64,000 nucleotides of DNA from Marinobacter lipolyticus SM19 (lineage in GTDB: Bacteria > Pseudomonadota > Gammaproteobacteria > Pseudomonadales > Oleiphilaceae). This document shows, in pieces, positions 46,820-55,604 of the stretch; the stretch's first letter is position 1, and each line of letters begins with the position of its first letter. The DNA is taken from positions 165,314 through 229,313 of the forward strand of contig NZ_KE007306.1 in assembly GCF_000397065.2 (NCBI RefSeq), written 5' to 3'. The notes under the pieces were generated by a model. That model had not been told where the DNA came from, did no database searches, and was given only the letters and a program-made list of their open reading frames with translations. The translations under genes were made by a program, and so were the position numbers.

Positions 46820-48163
46820 TTATCGCTCGAGAATCGCAGTAACGCCCTGACCACCTGCAGCACAGATGGAAATCAGACCACGGCCACTGCCCTTTTGCTC
46901 CAGCAGTTTCGCCAGGGTCGCAACAATACGACCACCGGTGGCCGCGAACGGGTGGCCTGTTGCCAGGCTACTGCCCTTGATGTTCATCTTGCTGCGATCA
47001 ATGCTACCCAGCGGCTTGTCCAGGCCCAGACGGTCCTTGCAGAAAGCGGGGTCTTCCCATGCTTTCAGGGTGGACAGCACCTGTGCAGCGAACGCCTCGT
47101 GGATCTCGTAGAAATCGAAATCCTGCAGCGTCAGCCCGGCCTTCTCCAGCATCCGCGGCACGGCGTAAGCCGGTGCCATCAGTAGGCCTTCTTTCTTGTC
47201 GACGAAATCCACGGCCGCCACTTCAGAGAAGGTCAGGTAAGCCTGCACTTCCAGGTTATTGGCCTTGGCCCACTCTTCACTGGCCAGCAGCACACAGGAG
47301 GCGCCATCGGTCAGCGCGGTGCTGTTGGCGGCGGTCATGGTGCCGTTTTCCCGGTCAAAGCATGGTTTGAGGCTCGCCAGCTTCTCCAGCGAGGTGTCCG
47401 GGCGCAGGATGTTGTCCTTGTCGAGTCCCGCCAGCGGGGTGATCAGGTCATCGAAGAACCCCTCTTCGTAGGCCTTGGCCAACTTCTGGTGGCTTTCGAA
47501 GGCCAGCTGATCCTGCTCATCGCGGGGAATGTTCCACTCGTGGGCCGTCACCTGGCAGTGATCGCCCATGGACATGCCAGTGCGAGGCTCGCCGTTCTCC
47601 GGAATTTCCGGCACCAGATGGCCCGGGCGGAAGCGACCCAGAATCTTCAGACGATCCTTGTTGGTTTTGGCGCGGTTGAGGTCGAGAAGAATCTCTCGCA
47701 GACCTTCACCCACGCCGATCGGAGCATCGGAGGTGGTATCAGTGCCACCGGCAATACCACACTCGATCTGCCCAAGAGCAATCTTGTTCGCCACCAGGAT
47801 GGCAGCCTCCAGCCCCGTGCCACACGCCTGCTGAATGTCGTAGGCGGAGGTTTCCGGTGCCAGGCCGGAGCTGAGCACGGATTCGCGAGTCAGGTTGAAA
47901 TCACGGGAATGCTTGATCACCGCACCGGCAACCACTTCACCCATACGCTGGCCCTGCAGGCCATAACGATCCACCAGTCCCCGCAGCGCCGAAGTCAGCA
48001 GTTCCTGGTTGCTGATTTTGCTGTAGGCGGTATTGGAACGGGCAAACGGAACCCGGTTACCACCGATGATCGCCACCCGGCGAATACCGGCCGGCGCCTT
48101 GGCCTTTGGCTTGCGGGTGGTCGAGGTGGTTTTCTTCTGTGCGGTTTTTTGTGCCTGTGCCAT
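46820..48163 (-). CDS. Acetyl-CoA C-acyltransferase (thiolase, FadI-like)
   Basis: This 447-residue thiolase has nucleophile C114 (QQACGTGLEAAI), HEAFAAQVLSTL, GHPFAATGGRIV and the C-terminal CAAGGQGVTAILER; all active-site residues are present. It catalyses thiolytic cleavage or condensation of acyl-CoAs. The N-terminus has an unusual basic Ala/Lys/Thr-rich tail of about 27 residues (AQKKTTSTTRKPKAKAPAGI). ATG 48163 is preferred over one 7 codons upstream. It is divergent from the two-domain FabG at 48375, a pairing found in fatty-acid-degrading gammaproteobacteria. Confidence 0.9.
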   Translation of the reverse strand: MAQAQKTAQKKTTSTTRKPKAKAPAGIRRVAIIGGNRVPFARSNTAYSKISNQELLTSALRGLVDRYGLQGQRMGEVVAGAVIKHSRDFNLTRESVLSSGLAPETSAYDIQQACGTGLEAAILVANKIALGQIECGIAGGTDTTSDAPIGVGEGLREILLDLNRAKTNKDRLKILGRFRPGHLVPEIPENGEPRTGMSMGDHCQVTAHEWNIPRDEQDQLAFESHQKLAKAYEEGFFDDLITPLAGLDKDNILRPDTSLEKLASLKPCFDRENGTMTAANSTALTDGASCVLLASEEWAKANNLEVQAYLTFSEVAAVDFVDKKEGLLMAPAYAVPRMLEKAGLTLQDFDFYEIHEAFAAQVLSTLKAWEDPAFCKDRLGLDKPLGSIDRSKMNIKGSSLATGHPFAATGGRIVATLAKLLEQKGSGRGLISICAAGGQGVTAILER

Positions 48164-48374
48164 GATGTGATCCTGTATTAACAACGAGTGTATCCATTGC
48201 GAAGCAGTCTAGCGCTAACGGGGTCTGGCTCATTGGCATGCCTGACAATCCGGTCAGGGCATTGAGTCAATCCAAATGTCGCCTGAATCCTTAACCTGTA
48301 CAACGACTGAAAACCATTGAACACGGTGCGTACGATTACGTCGCCACCGCTGAACACATACTAAGGAAGCTCGT

Positions 48375-49781
48375 ATGTCTGACCTCTACCTCAAAATCGT
48401 CAATACGCCGGTGGGTAAAACGGCCGCCCAATCCCTCGGCCTGCCGTCCCCGGTGCCCCTCAATCGCTGGAAGCGCAGTGACCAGCCATTCATCGAGGGC
48501 AATGTCCTGGTCGGTGCGGCCGCCGGCGCCAAGGCCATCGGCGCCATTGGCAGCGTACTGGGAGCCAGCGCCGCCAAGGTACAACATGCAGATGGAAAGG
48601 ATACTCTGAAGGATTCCGCCAAAGCTGGCAACAAAGCCCAGCCCCTGGACATCAACGGTGAAATTAGCGAGAAGTTTTCAGCCCTGGTATTCGATGCGAC
48701 CGGCATGAAGTCTCCTGAAGACCTGCGCGCGCTGTATGATTTCTACCACCCGACCATCAAGAAACTCGGCGGCAATGCCCGCGTACTGGTCATTGGCCAG
48801 GACCCAGCCACCTGCCGCAAACCAGCCCAGGCAGCCGCACAGCAGGCACTGGAAGGCTTTGTTCGTGCTGTTGGCAAGGAAATCGGCAAGAAAGGTGCTA
48901 CCGCCAACCTGTTATGGATGGCCCCGAGTGGAGACAAGCAGCTGGATTCCAGCATCCGCTTCTTCCTGTCACCCCGCTCGGCCTATGTGTCTGGCCAGGT
49001 AGCCCGCATCGGCAAGCGCACTGAAACAGCGCCTACCAACCCCGTGGCCCCTCTGTCCGGCAAAGTTGCCCTGGTGACTGGTGCTTCCCGCGGTATCGGT
49101 GCCTCCATTGCTGAAACCCTGGCGCGTGACGGCGCAACGGTGATTGGCCTGGATATTCCGCCAGCCATGGAAGAACTCCAGAAAGTCACTGACGCCATCA
49201 AGGGCAAGGCCCTGGCCTGCGACATCACCGATGCCGGCGCACCAAAACTGATTGCGGACTTTGCGGAAGAACACTTTGGCGGCATCGACCTGGTGATCCA
49301 CAATGCCGGTATCACCCGCGACAAGACCCTGGGCAATATGCCGGAACACTTCTGGGATATGACTATCGCCGTTAACCTGAGTGCGGAAGAGCTGATCGAC
49401 GAGGAACTGATGCACCGGGAACTGCTCCGTGAAAACGGCCGCATCGTATGCATCTCCTCCATCAGCGGTATCGCTGGCAACTTCGGCCAGACCAACTACT
49501 CCACCGCCAAGTCCGGCGTTATCGGCTATGTCGAAGCCATGGCGAAACAGCTGAAGAATGGCATCACCATCAACGCTATCGCGCCTGGCTTCATCGAGAC
49601 GCAAATGACAGCGGCCATGCCCCTGACCATCCGCGAAGCAGGCCGGCGCATGAACAGCCTGTCCCAGGGCGGCCAGCCAGTGGACGTGGCTGAGGCGATC
49701 GCATGGTATTGCAACCCCGGCTCAAGCGGCGTGAACGGAAACGTTGTGCGGGTGTGTGGACAGTCGTTGATTGGCAAGTAA
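48375..49781 (+). CDS. Two-domain 3-oxoacyl-ACP/CoA reductase (FabG4-like)
   Basis: This 468-residue high-molecular-weight FabG has an N-terminal flavodoxin-like domain of about 215 residues (RVLVIGQDPATCRKPAQAAA) that lacks the catalytic SDR motifs. The C-terminal SDR domain has KVALVTGASRGIGASIAETL and Ser-Tyr-Lys in ISSISGIAGNFGQTNYSTAK. It is likely an NADH-preferring beta-ketoacyl-CoA reductase. It is divergent from the thiolase, and the 211-nt gap between them must hold both promoters; no operator was recognised. Product name is inferred from length and domain order. Confidence 0.88.
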   Translation: MSDLYLKIVNTPVGKTAAQSLGLPSPVPLNRWKRSDQPFIEGNVLVGAAAGAKAIGAIGSVLGASAAKVQHADGKDTLKDSAKAGNKAQPLDINGEISEKFSALVFDATGMKSPEDLRALYDFYHPTIKKLGGNARVLVIGQDPATCRKPAQAAAQQALEGFVRAVGKEIGKKGATANLLWMAPSGDKQLDSSIRFFLSPRSAYVSGQVARIGKRTETAPTNPVAPLSGKVALVTGASRGIGASIAETLARDGATVIGLDIPPAMEELQKVTDAIKGKALACDITDAGAPKLIADFAEEHFGGIDLVIHNAGITRDKTLGNMPEHFWDMTIAVNLSAEELIDEELMHRELLRENGRIVCISSISGIAGNFGQTNYSTAKSGVIGYVEAMAKQLKNGITINAIAPGFIETQMTAAMPLTIREAGRRMNSLSQGGQPVDVAEAIAWYCNPGSSGVNGNVVRVCGQSLIGK

Positions 49782-49796
49782 CGCCAACATGCCTGG

Positions 49797-49883
49797 TGTC
49801 GGATTACGGCCCTTTGGGCCTAATCCGACCTACGGAGCGCTGGCCTTGATGTAGGTTGGATTAGGCGAAGCCGTAATCCAACA
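49797..49883. repeat. TAATCCGAC-type extragenic repeat pair
   Basis: Two inverted units of a short palindrome are present. 49797-49834 is TGTCGGATTACGGCCC with its complement, and 49851-49883 is GTAGGTTGGATTAGG with its complement. Each unit is itself a hairpin (GGATTA/TAATCC), so the pair forms a larger stem-loop. A related single unit is at 53385-53414. It lies after the fabG stop and may also terminate its transcript. Confidence 0.78.
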
Positions 49884-49958
49884 AGTCAACCGTATAGACA
49901 CGCAAAAACACCGCTAGCCAACAGGCCCGGTTCATATGCGTATTCAAGGGGGAGAAAA

Positions 49959-50034
49959 TGGTGGGTGGTACTGGGATCGAACCAGTGACCCTCGCCTTGT
50001 AAGGGCGATGCTCTCCCAGCTGAGCTAACCACCC
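49959..50034 (-). tRNA. tRNA-Val (TAC), first copy
   Basis: This 76-nt cloverleaf has encoded CCA. Acceptor GGGTGGT pairs with ACCACCC, the anticodon TAC lies in CCTTACAAGG, and the T loop is GTTCGATCC. It is identical to the copy at 50209-50284. Confidence 0.97.
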
Positions 50035-50045
50035 GGGAATAAAAA

Positions 50046-50122
50046 TGGCGGAGCGGACGGGACTCGAACCCGCGACCCCCGGCGTGACAGGCCGGTATTC
50101 TAACCAGCTGAACTACCGCTCC
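50046..50122 (-). tRNA. tRNA-Asp (GTC)
   Basis: This 77-nt cloverleaf has encoded CCA. Acceptor GGAGCGG pairs with CCGCTCC, the anticodon GTC lies in CCTGTCACG, and the T loop is GTTCGAGTC. It lies between the two tRNA-Val genes, 11 nt from the first. Confidence 0.97.
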
Positions 50123-50208
50123 GCATCAATTTCAGCCTTTCGGCCCTAAGGTCCGTAAAGGTGAAACCTGAAACCGGACGGGGTGGTCCGGTGATGCTGA
50201 ATGAAAGA

Positions 50209-50284
50209 TGGTGGGTGGTACTGGGATCGAACCAGTGACCCTCGCCTTGTAAGGGCGATGCTCTCCCAGCTGAGCTAACCACCC
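50209..50284 (-). tRNA. tRNA-Val (TAC), second copy
   Basis: It is identical over all 76 nt to the copy at 49959-50034, including CCA. The 86-nt gap to tRNA-Asp contains the inverted repeat CCGGAC/GTCCGG at about 50174-50191. Confidence 0.97.
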
Positions 50285-50456
50285 AACTTTCATCAACCGT
50301 TCACTTGCCGCTCTCGCGATTTGTTAAGTCAGCGTTGCTGTCTCAACCAAGTGAGACGCGCATTTTAAGCATTTGCTCAGCGGTGTCAAATATTTTCCGG
50401 GAATTTTCCAAAAAAAGTGGCAAGCCATTAAAAAACGGGTGTTTTTTGATCAGAAG

Positions 50457-50726
50457 TTACCGTGCCCGCTTGTGGCTGCTCTTACCATCGACAACCTTGA
50501 GAGCCGGATCCTTCTGCCCCGCGTCCCTGGCTTTTCTCCGCAGTGACAACTCGCTGACCCGCGCCTTGCGATCGCCGGGTAGCGCCCGCTCTGCCAACGT
50601 GCGATTAAGATGATCCAGGCGCTGCCTGAATTCTTCGACTTTCTCCCCTGCGGCACGAACAGCCGCAGGTACCAGCTCATTGGAAACCCGGCTCACACCG
50701 CGCCGCAGCGAATCCTTCAATGACAT
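50457..50726 (-). CDS. Conserved small hypothetical protein
   Basis: This 89-residue, highly basic protein starts MSLKDSLRRGVSRVSNELVP, with a helical, Arg/Lys-rich body and C-terminus KSSHKRAR. No membrane segment or known motif is seen. GAAGGG lies about 10 nt before the ATG. It could be a nucleic-acid-binding or membrane-surface peptide, but nothing shows it. Confidence 0.6.
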   Translation of the reverse strand: MSLKDSLRRGVSRVSNELVPAAVRAAGEKVEEFRQRLDHLNRTLAERALPGDRKARVSELSLRRKARDAGQKDPALKVVDGKSSHKRAR

Positions 50727-50833
50727 ATCCCTTCACCCCATGCATTTAACTCACCTAAGTGTAGTAATGCCCCCGGGGTTCTACAATTGTGAAACTGCTC
50801 ACATTTTATGTCGCCTTGGTCAATCCAGAGCCA

Positions 50834-51682
50834 TCAGAAGATCCACCAGCCCCCGGATGACTCCTCACGTTCTTTTTGCCGCCGCTCGTCTTCCAGTGCG
50901 GCATACTCCCGTTCGAGCTCGCGAATTTTGCGATCGCTTTCCAGCGGCACCGTGGGACCACCCCCAAAGGGCCAGAACCAGGACGGAGCGTGATACTTTC
51001 CCGCTTCCTTCAGGCGCTCGATTTCAAGCTCCCGTTCCTCTTCCAGCAGCACCATCCGGCGTTCGTAATTAACGTCCTCGGTAGTCTCCACAATAGACGT
51101 TGCAGCGTGATTCGGGGCCAGCAAGTCACTGTTGAGGAAACGGGTGGACACCAGCTCCGTCGCCCGCATGGCATATGCCCGGGAAACCAGCTGCAAATCA
51201 CCCTGCGCCAATGGATGCTCCGGATCCAGGTCCGGGTGTGCTTGCTCTGGCTCCGACAGTTCGTTGTAACGAAGGTAGTAAATGCGCCCTGATTCCACCT
51301 CCAGGGTGGCATCGGCAATCAGGCTGAGGCTGAAGGAATTCAGCCCCTCCAGCCCCAGCAAGGGTCGACGCATCGCAATATGTCGCTCGCCAGGGCTGAC
51401 TTCCAGCCAGGTAAAGCTGTCATTGCGGATATTGAAGTAGTGGGTGTCATCGATATAGACGCTGGGGGCCTCGATTTCATCCGCCGCCCACTGGGAATGG
51501 GTACGATAGAAATAGATCAGCGCATTGCCCTGATTCCACTGATCGTTCCCGATATGGACAAAATCGTGCCCGGCCACCGGGTGGAGAAAAGATCCGACGC
51601 TTTTGCCAATGGACTGATACACGGTACAGCCGGAAACCAGTACCAGCACTGACAAAAGCATTATAGGTAATCGGGTTTTCAT
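50834..51682 (-). CDS. DUF2846-like lipoprotein
   Basis: This 282-residue lipoprotein has signal peptide MKTRLPIMLLSVLVLVSGCT with lipobox LVSGC (acylated Cys at residue 19). The middle region (ALIYFYRTHSQWAADEIEAP, SVYIDDTHYFNIRND, FTWLEVSPGERHIAMRR) fits the DUF2846 beta-sandwich type. The C-terminal 80 residues are a charged helix (RELEREYAALEDERRQKERE). Outer-membrane location is likely. Function unknown. Confidence 0.75.
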   Translation of the reverse strand: MKTRLPIMLLSVLVLVSGCTVYQSIGKSVGSFLHPVAGHDFVHIGNDQWNQGNALIYFYRTHSQWAADEIEAPSVYIDDTHYFNIRNDSFTWLEVSPGERHIAMRRPLLGLEGLNSFSLSLIADATLEVESGRIYYLRYNELSEPEQAHPDLDPEHPLAQGDLQLVSRAYAMRATELVSTRFLNSDLLAPNHAATSIVETTEDVNYERRMVLLEEERELEIERLKEAGKYHAPSWFWPFGGGPTVPLESDRKIRELEREYAALEDERRQKEREESSGGWWIF

Positions 51683-51749
51683 TGTTATTCACTCTTCGTC
51701 CTTTGCGAGTGCCCCGATCATAGCAACAGCAAAACGGCAGAACTGAGAG

Positions 51750-52721
51750 CTACCGCAAGGTCTGGCTCCGCAGCTCATCCACCTGCTCAGACAGACGCAC
51801 CAGCCTCGACGTCAGTTGAGCGCGGGAGGAATCGATGGAATCGACCGTTCGCTTCAGGGAACCCAGCTCCGAGCGGATAGCTCTCACATCGCGGCCATTG
51901 GCGCTGGCTTCCATCTCGTTTTCCAGGGCTCCAATGCGCCCTTCCAGGCCATCGATACCCAGCTTTTGCTCACGCTCAAACCGCTGTATACGACGATCCA
52001 CCAACTGATCCACACCCTCCAGGGCAGAATTCAGCTCCGTCAGCCGCTTATCAGCCTGCTCTGTAGACTCTTTGAGACTGACAATCTGCTGACCAAGCTC
52101 CTTGCGCAGGGCGGCAAGCTCACTGGAAAGTGACGACTCCAAACTGCCCAAAGACGCCGCCAGCTGCTCGCGGGCAGCTACCTCGTCTTCCACCTCAGCA
52201 GCCACAGCGTCCAGGCGTTCATCGTGTTCATCCAGGCGTTGCTTGTTGCGCTCATTGGCAATGGCCCAAAGCTTGCGGATTTCACTGTCGGCAGCATCGA
52301 GACGCTCTTCCTGATCCGCCAGGGTCTGCTCAAAGGACTGCCCCTTCTCCTCAAGGTTCTCACCGGTTTCGGAAAGGTCCCCCTCAAACCGCGCCAACGC
52401 CAGCTTGCTCTGCCGGACCCAGTAATCCGCCTCCTCCAGCTGGCTCTCCAGGGCGTCAATCTGCTGCGCCTGACTGAACCAGCCACCCCCGGCAACCACC
52501 GCCAACAAGACCAGCGCCAGCCACAATCCGGCCCGACTGCCACCGCTGTTCCCGCCCCCGTTCGACTTCCGAGTCTTGGGGACGCGCGCGCCCCCCTTGC
52601 CGCCACTTGGCCCGCTGCTGCCGGACGCTTTCGGTTTCCTGGCAGGCTCTGACTTTCCCGATGCACTGCCAAAGGGGGATTCAGCTCTCAGTTCATCGTC
52701 ATCTGGACGGATTGGTTCCAT
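51750..52721 (-). CDS. Membrane-anchored coiled-coil protein
   Basis: This 323-residue protein has a charged, Gly/Ser/Lys-rich cytoplasmic N-terminus of about 65 residues, one transmembrane helix (GLWLALVLLAVVAGGGWFSQ) and a periplasmic coiled coil of about 230 residues (QIDALESQLEEADYWVRQSK; DEHDERLDAVAAEVEDEVAA). The ATG at 52721 has GGAG upstream; in-frame starts up to 52823 are rejected as they lack conservation-like features. It is divergent from purE. No function is recognised; it could be a cell-envelope organiser. Confidence 0.72.
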   Translation of the reverse strand: MEPIRPDDDELRAESPFGSASGKSEPARKPKASGSSGPSGGKGGARVPKTRKSNGGGNSGGSRAGLWLALVLLAVVAGGGWFSQAQQIDALESQLEEADYWVRQSKLALARFEGDLSETGENLEEKGQSFEQTLADQEERLDAADSEIRKLWAIANERNKQRLDEHDERLDAVAAEVEDEVAAREQLAASLGSLESSLSSELAALRKELGQQIVSLKESTEQADKRLTELNSALEGVDQLVDRRIQRFEREQKLGIDGLEGRIGALENEMEASANGRDVRAIRSELGSLKRTVDSIDSSRAQLTSRLVRLSEQVDELRSQTLR

Positions 52722-52880
52722 TACAACTCCCGGAAAATGGACGGTTCGAATAATAAGGCCTGATAATACCCGCACTGACGGATTCATTAAAATGAATGCC
52801 CATAAACAAAGCTTGGTTTGCATGGTAATTGGTCAAAACATACAATGGCCGGCTTTCCAACATACACAGGACTGTTGCAT

Positions 52881-53372
52881 ATGCAGCCGCTTGTAGGTCT
52901 CATCATGGGCTCCAAATCGGACTGGCCCACCATGGAACACGCTGCCAACATGCTCGACAAGCTCGGCGTGGCCTATGAAACCCGCGTGGTCTCGGCCCAT
53001 CGCACACCGGATCTGTTGTTCGACTACGCCAAGACAGCGTCCGAGCGCGGCCTGAAGGTCATCATCGCCGGCGCCGGCGGCGCGGCTCACCTGCCCGGCA
53101 TGGTTGCTTCCCAGACCTCACTGCCGGTACTTGGGGTTCCAGTTCAGTCCAAAGCCCTCAACGGCCTGGATTCTCTGTTGTCGATTGTCCAGATGCCGGG
53201 CGGCATTGCCGTTGGTACACTGGCAATAGGCAAGGCAGGCGCCACCAATGCAGGCCTGCTGGCGGCGCAGATTGTCGGCACGTTTAATGATGACGTACGC
53301 AAAGCCGTCGATGAATTCCGCAAGAATCAGACACAGTCGGTCCTGGATAATCCCGATCCCCAGGAGCAGTGA
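52881..53372 (+). CDS. purE: N5-carboxyaminoimidazole ribonucleotide mutase PurE
   Basis: PurE converts N5-CAIR to CAIR in purine synthesis. The 163-residue product has [20 protein letters not shown] at the N-terminus, [37 protein letters not shown] and [20 protein letters not shown], the class I PurE pattern. The ATG at 52881 gives the usual N-terminus; upstream in-frame starts are rejected. purK follows after 208 nt that contain two repeats. Confidence 0.96.
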   Translation: MQPLVGLIMGSKSDWPTMEHAANMLDKLGVAYETRVVSAHRTPDLLFDYAKTASERGLKVIIAGAGGAAHLPGMVASQTSLPVLGVPVQSKALNGLDSLLSIVQMPGGIAVGTLAIGKAGATNAGLLAAQIVGTFNDDVRKAVDEFRKNQTQSVLDNPDPQEQ

Positions 53373-53384
53373 ATCGAAGTATCG

Positions 53385-53414
53385 TGTCGGATTACGCCTG
53401 CGGCTAATCCAACA
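53385..53414. repeat. TAATCCGAC-type extragenic repeat, single unit
   Basis: TGTCGGATTACGCCTGCGGC followed by TAATCCAACA is a 30-nt hairpin related to the pair at 49797-49883. It lies 12 nt after the purE stop and just upstream of the type 1 palindrome C. Confidence 0.72.
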
Positions 53415-53443
53415 CCCCCGACCAACGGACTCAAAAGTTAGTT

Positions 53444-53538
53444 GAGCGGGGTGGGGAGGTCTTTATAAAAAAACACCGCCTGTCTGAGCAAAGCGAGTTA
53501 AAGCGGAGTTTTTTTATAAAGACCTCCCCACCCCGCTC
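53444..53538. repeat. Extragenic palindrome, type 1 (copy C)
   Basis: Arms 53444-53479 and 53503-53538 pair over 36 bp with one mismatch (GAGCGGGGTGGGGAGGTC then T/A-rich). The 23-nt loop has the core TGTCTGAGCAAAGCGAGTT, two bases different from copies A and B. It lies between purE and purK, so the two genes may be separated transcriptionally or read through it. Confidence 0.88.
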
Positions 53539-53580
53539 CGCCACCAAGACAAATGGCCAAATGATGCCAGGAGAACACAG

Positions 53581-54699
53581 ATGAGAATTGGTGTATTAGG
53601 CGCCGGTCAACTGGGACGCATGCTGGCCCTGGCCGGTTACCCACTGGCCAAGACGTTTGTATTCTACGACATGTCCGGCAGCCCCAGCGCCGGACTGGGC
53701 GAAGTCATCATCGACCGCGAAGGCGAGTACCTGGATGACTTCCTCTCCCGCGTCGACCGGGTCACCTACGAATTTGAACACCTACCCGTTGAAGTGGCCG
53801 AAAAAATCGCCGCCCACAAGCCGGTACACCCCTGCCCCCGCGCACTCCAGGTTTGCCAGAATCGCGAAGCCGAGAAAACACTCTTCGGTCAACTGGGCAT
53901 ACCCACGCCGGAATGGAAAATCGCAGACAGCGCCGAATCCCTGCAAGCCGCCGCTGAAGAACTCGGCTGCCCCGTCGTCGCCAAATCCAATACCGAAGGG
54001 TATGACGGCAAAGGCCAGGCGGTACTCACAAGCCCGGAAGAAGCCGCAGCTGCCTGGGAGGCCATCGGTCATCCCCGCCTGATCGTGGAAAAATTTGTCG
54101 ACTTTCAGCGGGAAGTCTCCATCATCGCCGTGCGTGGTGAAGACGGAGAGCTTGCCTTCTACCCCATTGCCGAGAACACCCATCACGAAGGCATCCTGCG
54201 CTACTCCATCGCCCCGGCACCGGGCCTGGACAAACACATTCAGGATGACGCCGAACGCTATATCAAAGCACTACTGAACGAACTGGACTACGTCGGCGTA
54301 CTGACCCTGGAACTGTTTGAAACTGCCAACGGCCTGGTTGCCAACGAAATGGCTCCGAGAGTGCATAATTCCGGCCACTGGACCATCGAAGGCGCCATGA
54401 CCAGCCAGTTCGAAAACCATATCCGGGCGGTCAGTGGGCATCCGCTGGGCAACGTTGCGCCCCGGGGCGTGAGCTGCATGATCAACATCATCGGTGAGCA
54501 TGGCGACATTGAACGTATCCTGGAACTGCCTTACGCTCATGTTCACCTCTATAATAAAGGTGAACGTCCGGGCCGGAAGCTTGGACACGTCAACATTCTG
54601 GCGGACAGTTACGAAGAACTGGTATGGCGGGTCAAGAACTGCGCACAGTTCCTGCCCGGCAGCCCCGAGTTTAAAAGTTCTTTAACACCAAAGGGTTGA
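53581..54699 (+). CDS. purK: 5-(carboxyamino)imidazole ribonucleotide synthase PurK
   Basis: PurK is an ATP-grasp enzyme that makes N5-CAIR from AIR, bicarbonate and ATP, the substrate of PurE. The 372-residue product begins MRIGVLGAGQLGRMLALAGY, has VAKSNTEGYDGKGQAVLTSP, EKFVDFQREVSIIAVRG, and the metal-binding ELFETANGLVANEMAPRVHN, with SGHWTIEGAMTSQFENHIRA. AGGAGAACACAG precedes the ATG. Confidence 0.97.
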   Translation: MRIGVLGAGQLGRMLALAGYPLAKTFVFYDMSGSPSAGLGEVIIDREGEYLDDFLSRVDRVTYEFEHLPVEVAEKIAAHKPVHPCPRALQVCQNREAEKTLFGQLGIPTPEWKIADSAESLQAAAEELGCPVVAKSNTEGYDGKGQAVLTSPEEAAAAWEAIGHPRLIVEKFVDFQREVSIIAVRGEDGELAFYPIAENTHHEGILRYSIAPAPGLDKHIQDDAERYIKALLNELDYVGVLTLELFETANGLVANEMAPRVHNSGHWTIEGAMTSQFENHIRAVSGHPLGNVAPRGVSCMINIIGEHGDIERILELPYAHVHLYNKGERPGRKLGHVNILADSYEELVWRVKNCAQFLPGSPEFKSSLTPKG

Positions 54700-54772
54700 T
54701 ATAACTCAAAGCAGCCCTATATTCACATAAGCGTCATTCACATAAACAGAGAGAATCAGGGAGAACGACCTC

Positions 54773-55351
54773 ATGGCATTTGAACTTCCCGCACTACCGT
54801 ACGAAAAGAACGCACTCGAACCACACATCTCTCAGGAAACACTCGAATACCATTATGGCAAGCACCACAACACCTACGTAACCAAGCTGAACGGCCTGGT
54901 TGAAGGTACGGACAACGCCAACAAGTCGCTTGAAGACATCATCAAGAGTGCCAGCGGACCGCTGTTCAACAACGCCGCTCAAGTGTGGAACCACACTTTC
55001 TACTGGCACTGCCTGAGCCCGAATGGTGGTGGCGAGCCGACAGGTCCTGCTGCTGATGCCATCAATAAGGCGTTTGGCTCCTTCGAAGACTTCAAGAAAG
55101 AGTTCAATGACAAGGCGGCCAACAACTTCGGTTCTGGCTGGACCTGGCTGGTGAAGAAAGCCGACGGCAGCGTTGCCATCGTCAACACCAGCAATGCGGA
55201 AACACCGCTGACCGGTGCCGACAAGCCGGTTCTGACAGTTGACGTCTGGGAGCACGCGTACTACATCGATTACCGCAACTCCCGTCCGAACTATCTGGAA
55301 GCATTCTGGAAGCTGGTAAACTGGGATTTCGTTAACGAAAACCTCGCGTAA
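54773..55351 (+). CDS. sodB: Iron superoxide dismutase SodB
   Basis: SodB is a cytoplasmic Fe-dependent superoxide dismutase of 192 residues. Metal ligands H27, H74, D157 and H161 are all present and number as in E. coli SodB (initiator Met counted); Q70 in NNAAQVWNH marks the iron type. A strong GGGAGAACGACC region lies upstream of the ATG, and an intrinsic terminator follows at 55392-55418. Confidence 0.97.
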   Translation: MAFELPALPYEKNALEPHISQETLEYHYGKHHNTYVTKLNGLVEGTDNANKSLEDIIKSASGPLFNNAAQVWNHTFYWHCLSPNGGGEPTGPAADAINKAFGSFEDFKKEFNDKAANNFGSGWTWLVKKADGSVAIVNTSNAETPLTGADKPVLTVDVWEHAYYIDYRNSRPNYLEAFWKLVNWDFVNENLA

Positions 55352-55391
55352 TACAGCTCCGAAATCATGCAGGCACTGCTCTGCACAGAAA

Positions 55392-55418
55392 AGCGCCCGC
55401 TCATCAGCGGGCGTTTTT
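55392..55418 (+). terminator. Rho-independent terminator of sodB
   Basis: CGCCCGCT (55394-55401) pairs with AGCGGGCG (55406-55413) around CATC, followed by a T5 run. It lies 41 nt past the sodB stop. Confidence 0.93.
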
Positions 55419-55604
55419 CGTTTAAGTTCTACAAAAACCTTACAAATTGATACACCGGCACCCTGAAAACTTTGAAAGAATCGCCGATACTGGAGGCAGC
55501 TGCACAATAATGAACCATACTGAACAACAATAAACCGCAGTCATTCCGGCCTCCCGGCAGGAAACTGGAGTTGATCCTGGCATAACGGATGATAACGAGC
55601 TTTC

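Noticed and set aside
49797..50284. Possible CRISPR-like array
   Set aside because: The repeated units are two identical tRNA-Val genes and an inverted REP-like pair, not regularly spaced direct repeats, and no cas genes are present.
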